A DNA stretch of 64,000 bases, from contig CAJFCV020000001.1 of the NCBI GenBank assembly GCA_904066235.2, positions 7,378,001-7,442,000 of the forward strand. Reading direction: 5' to 3'. The notes beneath the pieces are model-generated. The model was not told the DNA's origin, made no database searches, and saw only the letters and a program-made list of their open reading frames with translations. Of the stretch, positions 1-10,134 are shown piece by piece (within the stretch, counting starts at the first letter, position 1; each line of letters begins with the position of its first letter). A program made the translations under genes and the position numbers. Source of the DNA: Bursaphelenchus xylophilus. Lineage: Eukaryota > Nematoda > Chromadorea > Rhabditida > Aphelenchoididae.

Positions 1-344
1 TTTTTTGACCATGTAGTTACAAAAAATCATAAACTTTTGTGTATAGTCACCCAAATTTTAGCAAAAATATTTTTATCACAGATCTTTTGTCGGATCTGAA
101 AGAAAGCTGCGAGGCTATTGCGTACTTTTGAAAAATTTTCCGGTTTCTTTTTTTGCCAGTGTATTAACTACGTAAGAATTTCTGAATATTTTTTCAAATT
201 GACTTGAAAATTATTTTTTTATTTGTTCGAGTGGTAAATAAGGTCACTTTACGTTCGCTATCAGCATCATGTTCGAAAGAATTAAAAAATTCTATCGAAA
301 TAGCTTATTTTTTCCTTTTTTCTGCACAGGGGACTCGGATTTAC

Positions 345-455
345 TTATAAGTACCTTTATTTACTTATAAAAACTCGATGTTTTTATAAGTAAATAAAAG
401 TTCTTATAAGTAAATAAAAGTTCTTATAAGTGATTTTGAAATCACTTATAGGTAA
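345..455. repeat. AT-rich tandem repeat around the word ATAAGTAAATAAAAGTT
   Basis: Several imperfect copies of TATAAGTAAATAAAAGTTCT run head to tail. The same word recurs at about 2430-2470, 3395-3429 and 4608-4755, so it is a dispersed satellite-like family. The inverted-repeat element at 3430-4607 is inserted into one of these tracts. Nothing gene-like was seen in 1-344 or 456-713. Confidence 0.7.
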
Positions 456-713
456 TTTTTATTTTCGGCGCCCGCACGCCAATTTGATTTTGGAAAAAAT
501 ATATTTCTGTCAAAAGCTGGAGCTGCGCCCCATACTTCTGAAAATATTGATGCCATATTATACGAAAGCACTTTGAAACCGCTTTTTGCCTCAAAAACCG
601 GTTTAAATGGCTAGTAGGGCAATACTTTTAGTTTCCTCAGATCTCACACCTTTTTAATATTATTTATCAGCGATAAACTGAAAAATTTTGTCCAAAATTG
701 CTTTATTTAATTT

Positions 714-1535
714 TTATTGTAAATTTCCCAATTTTTGTCCTGGGGCTCTGGCGGGGGCTGCCCTTCCTGTCGATTTTGTAACCTGCAGTACGTATTCGTG
801 ATAGGGTTTGTTTCCAAGCACATTCTAAAACCACAGAACCATTAAAAATCAAGTTTTTCCAAAAACACCCCCACCGGGCACAAAATTAAATCGAAAGTTT
901 CTCCAGAATTAATGTTCCGATTTTCAAAATTTTGACGGATTCTGAAAGCCCGTGTTTCAAAGCACATAATATCCTAAAATCAAAAGGATCTGCTTATAAA
1001 AACTTACCGATCCGGCCGAAACTTCAAAATTTTCATCATTCTGGGATAGTGCAATATCCGAGATGTCTTCGTTATCTTCCTGGCTAAACCCATGCCGTTG
1101 TATCCGGGATTGCCATCTTCTGTTAGGTGTTCTATTGTTGACGTTTTGAAGCACATTCTGAAACCATAGAACCATTAAAAAGGAATTTTTTCCAAAAAAA
1201 TCCCCGCCGGGCAAAAAATTAAATCGAAATTTTCTCGAGAATTAATGTTCCGATTTTCAAAATTTTGACGGATTCTCAAAGCCCGTGTTTCAAAACACAT
1301 AATATCCTAAAATCAAGAGGATCTGCTTATAAAAACTTACCGATCCGGCCAAAACTTCGAAATTTTCATCATTCTGGGATACCGTAATTTGGCCATTATC
1401 TTCCAGGTTTTTGCGTCTTTTGCCCTCCGTCAATCTCTGGATCAGTTGGTCTTGTCTTCTTTTCTTCTCTTCTCTGGAACTCATTGATGCGGAAGTTGCC
1501 GCGGAGCATGATTTCGAAAATCTATTCGATTTCAT
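714..1535 (-). CDS. Hypothetical three-exon protein with a tandemly duplicated exon (about 151 aa)
   Basis: I do not recognise this protein. Exons read 1535-1341, 1157-1008 and 824-714, all in phase 0. They join with good GTAAGT donors and TTTCAG or TTTTAG acceptors, and the stop is followed at once by an AATAAA-type signal. The start ATG sits directly behind TTCAATTTAG, a possible trans-splice acceptor. Exon 1 encodes a lysine/arginine-rich helix (residues about 18-45). Exons 1 and 2 end in the same stretch, SQNDENFEV followed by LAGS or SAGS, and the two introns are near-identical, so an exon-intron unit of about 330 bp has been duplicated. The gene lies among repeats, so it could be a repeat-derived or non-functional transcript. 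Frame continuity across three exons argues for a real or recently active gene. Confidence 0.45.
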
Positions 1536-1559
1536 CTAAATTGAAAAATTCAAAAATTT

Positions 1560-1856
1560 CGGTTTTTGGGAATGATACGCCCGCAGGATAACGTGGTGAC
1601 CAAAAACGAAGTACCAATCGAAAGCTGAAGCAATGCCCTACAATTTCATAGGACGAGATCATAAACTTTCACCTGGCAAAAAAAGTTACAGTTCATTGAA
1701 ATTCACATCCTTTAATTCAACAATTTAAAAACGTCGCCAAACCATGACGGAAGAAAATTTTATTTGTGTTGTTTATGCAATTTCTGAATTATCTGCTTTA
1801 TTTCTGCGTATTTTGACTATTTCTGCATTGATGTAATTATTTTCTGCCGTTATATT
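1560..1856. repeat. Older dispersed repeat, split by the MITE at 1857-2310
   Basis: The sequence before the MITE, and its continuation after it to about 2430, resembles 41090-41470. Shared words include AAAAACGAAGTACCA, GGTTACAGTTCAT-like text and GAGAGACTTGACTCGATC. It is an older, diverged repeat that was already present when the MITE inserted. No gene is visible in it, nor in 2470-3394, where only the minus-strand frames of non-coding-looking AT-rich DNA stay open. Confidence 0.5.
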
Positions 1857-2310
1857 CAGGGGTGGTCGGCGGGCCGGCCGGCCTCAAAAATGGAAATTGA
1901 CAAACGGGCCGGGCCCGTCACGGGCCGGGCCGGGCCGCGGGCCTGGGGTTTTTCCGGCCCGGCCCGGCCCGTCTAAAATACAATGCCAAACCGTTGGCAT
2001 TCATTGTTTTCGCGCCGGGAAAATTAATTGATGTTGTTATAGTTGCTGTTTCTCAAGTTCTAACACGTTTACAAGTCTATAGTTCCATTATAGAACCACA
2101 AAACTATCACATTGATCCTTTACTAGCTAGATCAACGCCTTTTTTGCCTCAGTTTAGATCCCGAGCCTGGGCGCAGTTCGCAGAACCCTCTATAGACGGG
2201 CCTGCACGGGCCGGGCCGAAAAAGACTAGACGGGCCGGGCCGGGCCGGTGATTAGACGGGCCGGGCCGCGGGCCGAAAATCGGAAAAATAGGGTCTGCTG
2301 ACCACCCCTG
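1857..2310. mobile_element. hAT-like MITE, copy 1 (454 bp, perfect 8-bp TSD)
   Basis: The ends are CAGGGGTGGTC and GACCACCCCTG, inverted to one another. The flanks carry a perfect 8-bp direct duplication, GTTATATT, at 1849-1856 and 2311-2318. CAGGGGTGG-type ends with 8-bp duplications are the signature of hAT transposons. The body is rich in GGGCCGGGCC and encodes no transposase. A second copy, almost identical in sequence, lies at 40580-41030. Confidence 0.85.
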
Positions 2311-3429
2311 GTTATATTACGGTATTTCTGTGGAGGGGAACAGTTGACCAAAATGGCCGGGGAGAGACTTGACTCGATCAATTTTTTTTCCATTTTTTAT
2401 GTTTAGACAAATTGGCGTGCGCCCGGGAAATTCACTTATAGGTAATTATAAATACTTATAGGTAATAGAAAATTATGCACAGTGCAGGATAGATATAAAT
2501 TTATTCAAACAAAGAAAAAACAACCTGACTGATATATTACCAGTAAGATATGTGGTTAGCGCATCTTCCGTGCTCCGGGTAAGCATCTGTGTCATTTGTC
2601 CTGGCGGGGCAAGGATTGCTTCTGCGCGGGTTTTCTATGGGTACTCCAGCGGCTAAATTCACTGAAAATATTCAAAGATAAAGAAAAATTGAATAAAATT
2701 TTCGGAGATAGTTTACTATGAGCTGTCCTTGAACCGATTTTTTTCTCCTTTTCCATCCCAAAAATTAGTTTGAGGATCAGGAATTTGACAATGAAAGATT
2801 TTGAGACATGAAGTTTGTCATGTTGTACTAGGTCCAGGCGAATATTATCAACATACCTGAAGCATATGGGAGCCATTTTTCCAGGCATCGTGTTCACGTT
2901 GTCCATTTACTTCCTCCATGACCAATTTTGCGATTATCTGAAAACTAGCGGTTCACCTGGACCTAGTACAACATAACAAAACTTTGTCTTAAAAAGTTTC
3001 TGGCCTTCTGAAATATGGAATCAGTTTAAAAAACCTACCAAAGTTGATGAAGGGGTTCTTCATCTGAATTCTTGGTTGATCATGCTTGTTCCTAGATCTT
3101 CCATGTTGACATGCTTTCTATTCAGGAAGTTTCTTATGTTCCGGATTTTTCATCTGTCCACTTTTTACAGTTCTGAAAAAAAAACTCACAAAAAATAAAC
3201 AATTATTATCATCAACAACTGACTGTAAGCACCTTACCTGGTTCCATCCAAGGTATAAATACCCTTATGCACCTTCTTTGACCAGCACTGCTCCGAAAAA
3301 CTTAGAATTTTTCCAAGTCCGGGACATACGTGCAAAAAGCCAAAAGCGTCTTTCCCGCTCAAATGTTTTCTTTTCGGAGTCGTTATTGGTAATTATAAGT
3401 AAATAAAAGTTTTTATAAGTAAATAAAAG

Positions 3430-4607
3430 GGCTGACGCGTTTGCGAGCCGCAAGAATTTTGCGCCGCTCGTTTTTTTTGTTCGGAGGGATTTTGCGCCGC
3501 TCGAAAAAAGGTCCGCAGAATTTGACGCCGCTCTAAAATCGCGAAAAAAGACGCGAAACGCGCGAATAAAGCGAAAGACGTAACTGATAAATCAAATTTC
3601 GGTTTAGGTTGGCTAAAGTTTCTTAACTTTTTTACGATTTCTTCTTTATGCCAAAACTGTTTCGAGATTGACAAACGATAACTGATATATCCATGATTAG
3701 TAACTGTCACATAGCCCTTACAATACCAATTCTGAACGATGACTTCAGCAGGCATATCAAAGGAGTCAGGCTTAAAAGATTTTTTGGATGTTAAAATATA
3801 TTAAAGTTTCTGCCCTGAAGACAGTGCGCCAGATTATGGGACTGATGTCTGTTACACTCGTCAATGCTAAAGCTGTGAAACTGTCGGGGAAGTGGATCAT
3901 ATTCGAAATGTTTGGCAACTGTTTACTAACATCTTTGTGTCGCATGGCTTGACGCGTCGCGACGCGTCGTCCCGGTGTCCCAAATGGTGGTTTTCGTTTT
4001 GCCGGCTGCTGGCCGAAGTATGCACTATTTAGTTGGGCTATAGAATCGACGGGTTTCAGACCTCTTTAAGAGCTGTATGAGATGCCACCTCAAAATATGA
4101 CCTTTTCAACATGCCGTTATAAGACCTTAGAAAAGGCTGTGACCTGGTTGCCTCTCTACTTAACAGTACTCAAGCTCTACTGCAAGTTACATATTGCTGT
4201 CCTTGCTAAGCTGTCCCAAAAAGACCGAGTTGGTACAGCGAAAAATTTTAAAAAACTTTTTAGCCAACGTATAAACTTTATCGCGCCTTTGTTTCGCGTC
4301 TTTTTCTTGGTATTGTAAGGGCTATGTGACGGTTACTAATCATGGATATATCAGTTATTGTTTGTCAATCTCGAAACAGTTTTGGCATAAAGAAGAAATC
4401 GTAAAAAAGTTAAGAAACTTTAGCCAACCTAAAACGAAATTTGATTTATCAGTTACGTCTTTCGCTTTATTCGCGCGTTTCGCGTCTTTTTTTCGCGATT
4501 TTAGAGCGGCGTCAAATTCTGCGGACCTTTTTTCGAGCGGCGCAAAATCCCTCCGAACAAAAAAAACGAGCGGCGCAAAATTCTTGCGGCTCGCAAACGC
4601 GTCAGCC
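3430..4607. mobile_element. Long-TIR DNA element (about 1.18 kb, arms about 295 bp)
   Basis: Positions about 3430-3725 are repeated in inverted orientation at about 4313-4607 with only scattered differences. The outer ends read GGCTGACGCGTTTGCGAG and its complement. AATAAAAG flanks both sides (3422-3429 and 4608-4615), consistent with an 8-bp target duplication, although the target is itself an AATAAAAG-containing repeat. The roughly 590-bp centre has no recognisable transposase. This is a non-autonomous long-TIR or fold-back element of uncertain superfamily. Confidence 0.75.
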
Positions 4608-4769
4608 AATAAAAGTTCTTATAAGTAAATACGGTTTTCTTATAAGTAAAGCAAAATAGGCTCCGCCTTTTTTTACTTATAAGTGAATTTTTTGGCACCT
4701 ATAAGTAAATAAAAGTTTTTATAAGTAGATAAAAGTTTTTATAAGTAAATCCGAATCCCCTGTGTGGGA

Positions 4770-4905
4770 AAAACTCAAATTTCAAAAAAACCGGGCCGGG
4801 CCGGGCCGGGCCTGAAAATCGAAGCCCGGGACCGGGCCGACAAATTAGTCGGCCCGGCCCGGGCCGTAAAATTTTGCAAAGCCCGGCCCGGAGCCATGCC
4901 TAACT
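4770..4905. repeat. GGGCCGGGCC-rich fragment related to the hAT-like MITE
   Basis: A short block of repeated GGGCCGGGCC and GCCCGGCCC words resembles the body of the elements at 1857 and 40580, but the CAGGGGTGG ends are missing. It is best read as a truncated or diverged relative. Confidence 0.4.
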
Positions 4906-5011
4906 GACGTTTCGGGTCAGGGACAGTTCGGGTCAACGATGCATTTTTATAAGTAATCAATCGATAATACTGAACCGACAATGGTCATGGTCACGACTAG
5001 GTCATGACCAT

Positions 5012-5491
5012 TGTCGGTGTGGTTGTGGCACCGCGACATTTCTGGAATATGGACACTTCCGGAATAGGGAAAAAAAGATAAAGTTTCGAACTGTCATCTG
5101 AATGGATTTACTGCTATTAATTACATTTCCTTTTTTCTGATACTGTTCAATCGTAATTTTTTTAATTTCTCTAAAACTTCGATGTAGGAGTTTTCGATGG
5201 CGATCAATATCGACGGTGCTGGTTTCGAAAATCATGTTCATTTTTTATACTTTTTTTCAAGTGCTGTAAAAAATTATTTTTTGAATTTTTTCTATAAAAA
5301 TCTCACCAAGTCGGGGAAAAAAATTCAAAAAATTAACAAAATTTTCAAGACTAATAACAATAAATCCATTGAAGATGGATGGTAGTTCTATGCCTTATCT
5401 TTTGTTTTTTCCCAGTTCCGGAAGTGTCACTATTCCGCCATTCCGAAAGTATCCAAATTCCGGAAATGTCTTGACGCTGTGGTTGTAACCT
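5012..5491. repeat. Inverted-repeat element candidate with TTCCGGAA-type arms
   Basis: The left arm near 5030-5070 (GACATTTCTGGAATATGG, then ACACTTCCGGAATA) is mirrored near 5412-5478 by TTCCGGAAGTGTCACTATTC and ATTCCGGAAATGTC. Outside these lie similar GTGGTTGTGGC and GCTGTGGTTGTAAC words. The centre is AT-rich. It is probably a non-autonomous DNA element; I could not fix its ends. From 5492 to 6009 I see nothing gene-like. Confidence 0.35.
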
Positions 5492-6009
5492 AACTGAAGT
5501 GCCAAAACCGTCTGGATCAACAATTAGGATTATTTTAAGGATGCGGAAAAATCCTGACCTAGATGACGACCTGTGTCATGAACCAGTTTATTCTTTCCAA
5601 AAACACGGTTGGAGACGTGCAATACGACCACATTTTTATCTCGATATTACTGCGGTATAACATGTAAAATACCTCAAAATAGGCGATCGACTATCCTAGG
5701 GCCTGAAAAATCTTAATATATCTATTAACTGGGCCATCCCTAGCCCCCGCCATGTATACAATGACAAATCGAGGAAACTGAAGGTATCATCGACCCGAGC
5801 TGTCGTTGACCCGAAAAGACGTATCGCCGCCACGGTCCCAAAGAGACCCCGAACCGGGGATCTCTTTCGATGTGTGCCCGAAGAGGTTGAATAGGGTAAT
5901 CGATGGCGTAGATTTCACAAATAATGTTCATTTTGTTTGATAATTTCTTTTTTTAAAGTAGTACCGCTAAAAATAATTTTTAAAATTTTTCTAAAAATAC
6001 TTGGTTTAC

Positions 6010-6659
6010 TAGGGAAGTGGGGGCTTCGGTAGTTCAGCCCCCCACGAAAGGTAGATCAAACCCCCACTGTTTTGCCCGTTTCACACCCCACATAATGAAC
6101 AAATTAGAATAATGCAAAAAATGTAAGTGGGGGTTTGATCTACTTCGTTGGGGGTTTCATCTAAAACGTAGGGGGCTTGACCTAAAACGTAGGTGGCTTT
6201 TTCTAAAACGGAGGGGGCTTGATCTAAAACGTAGGGGGCTTCATCTAAAACGTAAGGGGCTTGTGCTGGACCTACAACTTGGATTAATTCTTTGAAATAA
6301 ATTTTGGGGTTCAGAATGGACGAGGGGGGTTGTACTGGGTCATGGGGGACTAAACTGGACTGGGGGGCTGTACTACCTTAGCCCCGGGAAGTGTACAAAA
6401 CTGACCCTCACAAACGAAATAGCAAGTGTTATACCGTCTTCCAGCAAAATTAAAAAGCTCCGATGATTTTTTCCGCCCAAGCGAAAGAAAGATTTTTTTT
6501 GCAAAATGGCCTTAAAATAATGCAATTTACAGTATTCCGTCGCGGAAATGTATCCTGCAAAAAATGAAAATGGTGTCTTGTACCACTTTTGAAGGGCTCT
6601 TCAATGATTTATGTCACTTGTCATTTGGTGAGGGTCAGTTTGTACATTTCCGTGGTTAG
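6010..6659. mobile_element. DNA element with GGGAAGTGTACAAAACTGACC ends, interrupted by a MITE
   Basis: The left end, AGGGAAGTG at 6011-6019 continuing TACAAAACTGACCCTCAC after 6393, mirrors the right end GGTGAGGGTCAGTTTGTAC near 6631-6645. The element at 6020-6385 sits inside the left terminal repeat. A related right end occurs at about 32500-32600 (GGTGTCTTGTACCA, then GGTGAGGGTTCGTATGTACA). No coding capacity was seen. Confidence 0.55.
6020..6385. mobile_element. GGGGCT-ended MITE, copy 1 (366 bp, perfect 8-bp TSD)
   Basis: The ends are GGGGCTTCGGTAGTTCAGCC and the inverse of TGTACTACCTTAGCCCC. Flanks carry the exact 8-bp duplication GGGAAGTG (6012-6019 and 6386-6393). The interior holds several short repeats of GGGGGCTTGATCTAAAACGT type. 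A second copy with its own 8-bp duplication lies in pamn-1 intron 2 (45558-45857). The 8-bp duplication suggests a hAT-like mobiliser. Confidence 0.85.
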
Positions 6660-6689
6660 GGGGCCTCGAGGGTATGATCTCAAAATAGT

Positions 6690-7140
6690 GTTTTTTCTGA
6701 TTTTTATCTTTTTTCTTAAGTAGTGCAGTACTATAATAGTCGCGCCATAAAGTCCGTAGAATTTTTTTCGCCGACGTCGGGTTTTCCTCGAGAGGAACCC
6801 CTCATTGAGAGGAACCCCTCGCCGAGCTCTCGATTTTTCCGAATATGGAGGAAATTTGTCGATGTATGGGTTTTCGAGGGTGCTGATTTCGAAAATCATG
6901 GTAGCTTTCCTCTTTATAGTACTATCTGGTACTATACAGTATGAGGTGAAAATATGGCTTTTGGCGTTAATGGTGTTGTTTTGATGCTTAGTACTCCTCA
7001 AAAACACGTTTTAAATAACTGGTACTGTTTAGTACTGTCTGGTACTATGTAGTACAAGGTACAAATAGGAGTACTAAGCAACAGAACAACACCACTAACG
7101 CCTAAAGGCCAAATTTTGTACTGTTAAAAAGTTATTTTTT
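6690..7140. repeat. GGTACTATTTAGTAC-type inverted repeats
   Basis: Short palindromic words such as TGGTACTATACAGTA and GTACTGTTTAGTAC recur. The stretch GCGTTAATGGTGTTGTTTTG near 6963 is mirrored by CAACACCACTAACGCC near 7088. Related sequence (GGTGTTGTTTTGGTGC, AACACTTGGTACTA) occurs at 31340-31660. It is non-coding and probably a MITE family. Confidence 0.5.
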
Positions 7141-7158
7141 GTTTGACATTTTTCTGAA

Positions 7159-7570
7159 ATACACTCCGTTACGAAAGTATACCTACCCCATGGAAAATTG
7201 CAGTATCTCAGATAAGAGATACCGAAAAACTGCTAATACCATTCGAAAGAGCGTGTCGAAAAACCTATTACCGCATGAAATCAGCCGGTGAAAAAAATCT
7301 TGATCGATTTGGCAACTATTTTAATATTTTTGACCGTTTCAAAAGTATACCTACCCCTGGCGGTTTTTTGGCCAATCTGGCTCGGATTTTGAACTAACAC
7401 ACCCCCTTTCATTCCATCGTGTACCCTATGGTATTGAGAAGTGTATTACATTCATTTTCCATCGTCGGATCAAAGAGATATGTTTTCCGAGGTGCTGAGT
7501 CCAAATTGACGTATCAAATTTTTTGATTCTCGTCCATTCGTCTTGGTATTCTGGAGCATTAAGTGTTACG
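7159..7570. repeat. Tc1/mariner-like end fragment (ACACTCCGTTACGAAAGT)
   Basis: TACACTCCGTTACGAAAGTA at 7159 is the same terminal repeat seen at both ends of the element in pamn-1 intron 7 (47867-48607). A second, weaker copy (TTTCAAAAGTATACCTACCC) lies near 7340. A matching right end was not found, so this is probably a partial element. From 7570 to 8394 I see only a short hairpin at 7604-7624 and no supportable exon. Confidence 0.45.
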
Positions 7571-8394
7571 GTAGCTGCTTATTGTAGATTATATGACGAG
7601 AAAAAGCCCGATAACTTCGGGCTTTTTTTTTCTTAAGCCATTTGGTTTACTTATGTTAATCTATGTATGTATGTATGATGTAACAGGAGATGTAGCTTTT
7701 CCGCCAAGAAAGCAGCCTAGTCAAGGGGGTTTTTTTTGAAATTAAGATTAACCTCATGTACAAGGTCAAAGATGGCTCGCATAAGCACTTTCGTATTCCG
7801 ACTTCGGTAACTGGCTGACTCGTTTTCGACCTCAAAACCAAGTTTTGAACGAAAAAAAACAAATTATGACAAAATGTCAACATTCATTGATTTTTCATGA
7901 CCAAATTCCACTTTTTTACATTTTTTAAATGTAAAAGTACTTTGAAAATTCCCATAAATACCCGAAAATAACCGGCTTCGCGGTATTTGGGTATATACCC
8001 CAGTCCGGCGACTTTCCGGAAGGGCTAGAATACTAGTCCGTTTGCAAAGTGGCTGGATGATTTGGGCGACGTGCACTGTGCATAAAAAGTCAGGGTGCGA
8101 GCGGCATCCCGAAAAAGCCAATTGCCAAATTTTCTTTGATCTTACCGCTTCTGTGGTGCTAAAATCTGCTATGAACAACAATATATGTTCTTATTGTCGT
8201 AGAACTTGAGATATTACAAATACAACCCTATTAAATTATTTTAAAAATTTCCGGCGTTAAAAGATTGAGGAGGTCGGTTAACGTTTTTTATTCGTATTCC
8301 TCTTTAAAATTTCATAAATGTAAAACATAGAAATGTTTTGATAATTTGAATTATGTTGTCTTTGTCCGCAATTTTAACTTGTTTGCGTTTCTAG

Positions 8395-8966
8395 AAAAAT
8401 AAGCAATCGGGAATTGTTTCAGAAGCTGGGAAAGATATTTATTACAACATGCATCGAAAAAGAGGCCCGCCGACTCACGATAAACGTAATAAAAGTGGAA
8501 GATCTCCCGAAATGGGGCATTATTGGAGCACCAGGTAAGAGGGAAACAATAATCTAACTTCACTTCTTCAGACGTTTGTGTGAGGATAACGCTAACTCAG
8601 AACAACGGTAATCCTCAAACTAAAAGCACACGAGTCCTGAAGAGCACATGCACTGCCATCTACAAAGAAGCCGTTATGTTTTTAATCGGCACCACCAAAG
8701 CAGATCTTGGGAAAACGAAGATCATCATCTCTGTCCACGATATTCTTAGATCTGTGACCGGTGACGATGTTATTGGTTCAGCGTATTTGGGAGAGTTAGC
8801 AGTAGATAAATCGGAGCAAGAACAATGGAAAAATACAGTGGAAAAGTTCAATAAAGAGTTCAAAGGATCCCATCAATTGAAGCCGCCAAACCAAGCCCCT
8901 GACGTCCATGTTTCCGAGATGCCGTCGGACGATCAAGTTGAGGAGGACGAAGACGAATCTGACTAA
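8395..8966 (+). CDS. Synaptotagmin-type C2B domain, 5' end not found
   Basis: Two exons are supported: 8423-8534 (or starting at 8395 with the earlier TTTCTAG acceptor) and 8572-8966, joined across a 37-bp intron. The product is one C2 fold in synaptotagmin C2B order: a first strand around GKIFITTCIEKEARRLTINV, then VEDLPKWG, a DVCVRITL strand, KSTCTAIYKEAVMFLI matching the family's KSTxNPxYNEAFxF segment, and the E-E/Q-W helix near the end. It then has an acidic tail. Calcium-binding aspartates of the loops are largely absent (for example S/T or N replaces D), so phospholipid binding would be calcium-independent at best. No transmembrane segment or C2A domain is visible upstream. It may be the 3' end of a gene with distant exons, or a truncated copy. 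Confidence 0.55.
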
Positions 8967-9288
8967 ATTAACAATAAAATAAAACAATTTAAATAGTCGG
9001 GAGACGGTGCAAAAAACGGGGAGGGGAAGGCAAACGTGGAATTGTCTATTAGTCAGCGACGTCGCTTCACTGCGACAAAGCACGGCCTTCGACAGAAAGT
9101 GTAGACTTGGGGAGGGGGTGTGGTTGGGGCCGGCAATCATTCCCCCGTCCGCAATTTGCTCCACCGGAAAGAAAATTCCTTTACCTGGTTTTTGTTTGCG
9201 CGCTTAACGGAAAAGCGAGTCTTGTATCATCTTTGGGGTGAGGGGGTATTAAATATATTAAACAGTGTTTAGCATTTTTACTTTTGAG

Positions 9289-10134
9289 ATGGGTTCATGT
9301 TTGTCGCGCAAGTCCAAAAAAAATCAAGAGGATGACGTGGGAGAGATCAGAGAAGATGACTTAAGGGGAATCTTCCGAGAGTTCGATTTGAATGGAGACG
9401 GATATATCCAGAAGAACGAGCTCAAGGCCGTAATGACCAAGATGGGACAGAGTCCCACTGAGGAAGAACTGAATGCGATGTTCAACACGGCTGACAAGGA
9501 CAACGATGGAAATATCGACTTTAATGAATTCCTCACAATCGCCCGTGCTAATCCGCTTTCGCTTTCCCTTCGAGCTGTTTTCGAAGAACTTGACGTGGAT
9601 GGAGACGGACACATCACAAGGTACGAACTTTCCAAAACAGCCATAGTAATATAAAATTATTGTAATTACTCGGTTTAGGTCCGAATTGAGAACGGCATTC
9701 CAACGAATGGGCCACAATCTTACAGACCAAGAGATCAAGGCCATATACAAACACGTAGACATAAATCACGATGGAAAAATAAACTTCCAAGGTAGGCACT
9801 AGCCCTCTTACAGTTAAAAGAGACCACCAGTTTCTGGACCGTCGTGTGTCGTGGCCAGAAACAGCGATTTCTTGTCTGTTAGGCCTCTAGACAAGAAATG
9901 CGCAATTCTTGTCTCAAATTGCGTAACATTACGTAAATTTCAGCTCCCTACCTGTGGAGATTTTTTTCTGCAAGAATTGCACATTTCTTGTCTAGAGGCC
10001 TAACAGACAAGAAATCGCGGTTTCTGGCCACGACACCCGATTTTATGCGTATGTCACCATCCTTACATTATGAATCAGAGAAATTTTGCGAATTTTTTGA
10101 TATATGTCTCGACCTGTAACTTTCAGAAATATGA
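9289..10134 (+). CDS. Calmodulin-like protein with acylation-type N-terminus
   Basis: Exons 9289-9620 and 9679-9791 are certain. The third is 10127-10134, giving about 150 aa and restoring the glutamate at position 12 of the last calcium loop. An alternative in-frame third exon at 10172-10188 would put alanine there. Four EF-hands are visible, with loops starting DLNGDGYI, DKDNDGNI, DVDGDGHI and DINHDGKI, and the usual calmodulin spacing. The first residues, MGSCLSRKSKK, fit N-myristoylation at Gly2 plus palmitoylation at Cys4 and a basic patch, so membrane anchoring is likely (inference from motif). ATG 9289 was chosen because it creates this motif and follows a TTTAG acceptor at 9271. Calmodulin-like sensors bind and regulate target proteins on calcium rise. 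The last intron contains an inverted-repeat element. Confidence 0.8.
9842..10040. mobile_element. MITE with GTGTCGTGGCCAGAAAC ends in calmodulin-like intron
   Basis: GTGTCGTGGCCAGAAAC near 9847 is mirrored by GTTTCTGGCCACGACAC near 10020-10037. The arms continue inward through TTCTTGTCTGTTAGGCCTCT and its complement for about 75 bp. The whole lies in the last intron of the calmodulin-like gene. Target duplication could not be decided. Confidence 0.7.

Noticed and set aside
1994..2251. 85-codon frame, repeated at 40613-40975
   Set aside because: It lies wholly inside the two hAT-like MITE copies and shows no transposase motif.
7604..7624. Hairpin AAGCCCGATAACTTCGGGCT followed by a T run, like a bacterial terminator
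   Set aside because: The window is eukaryotic and no RNA gene could be recognised upstream; probably a chance or repeat-derived palindrome.
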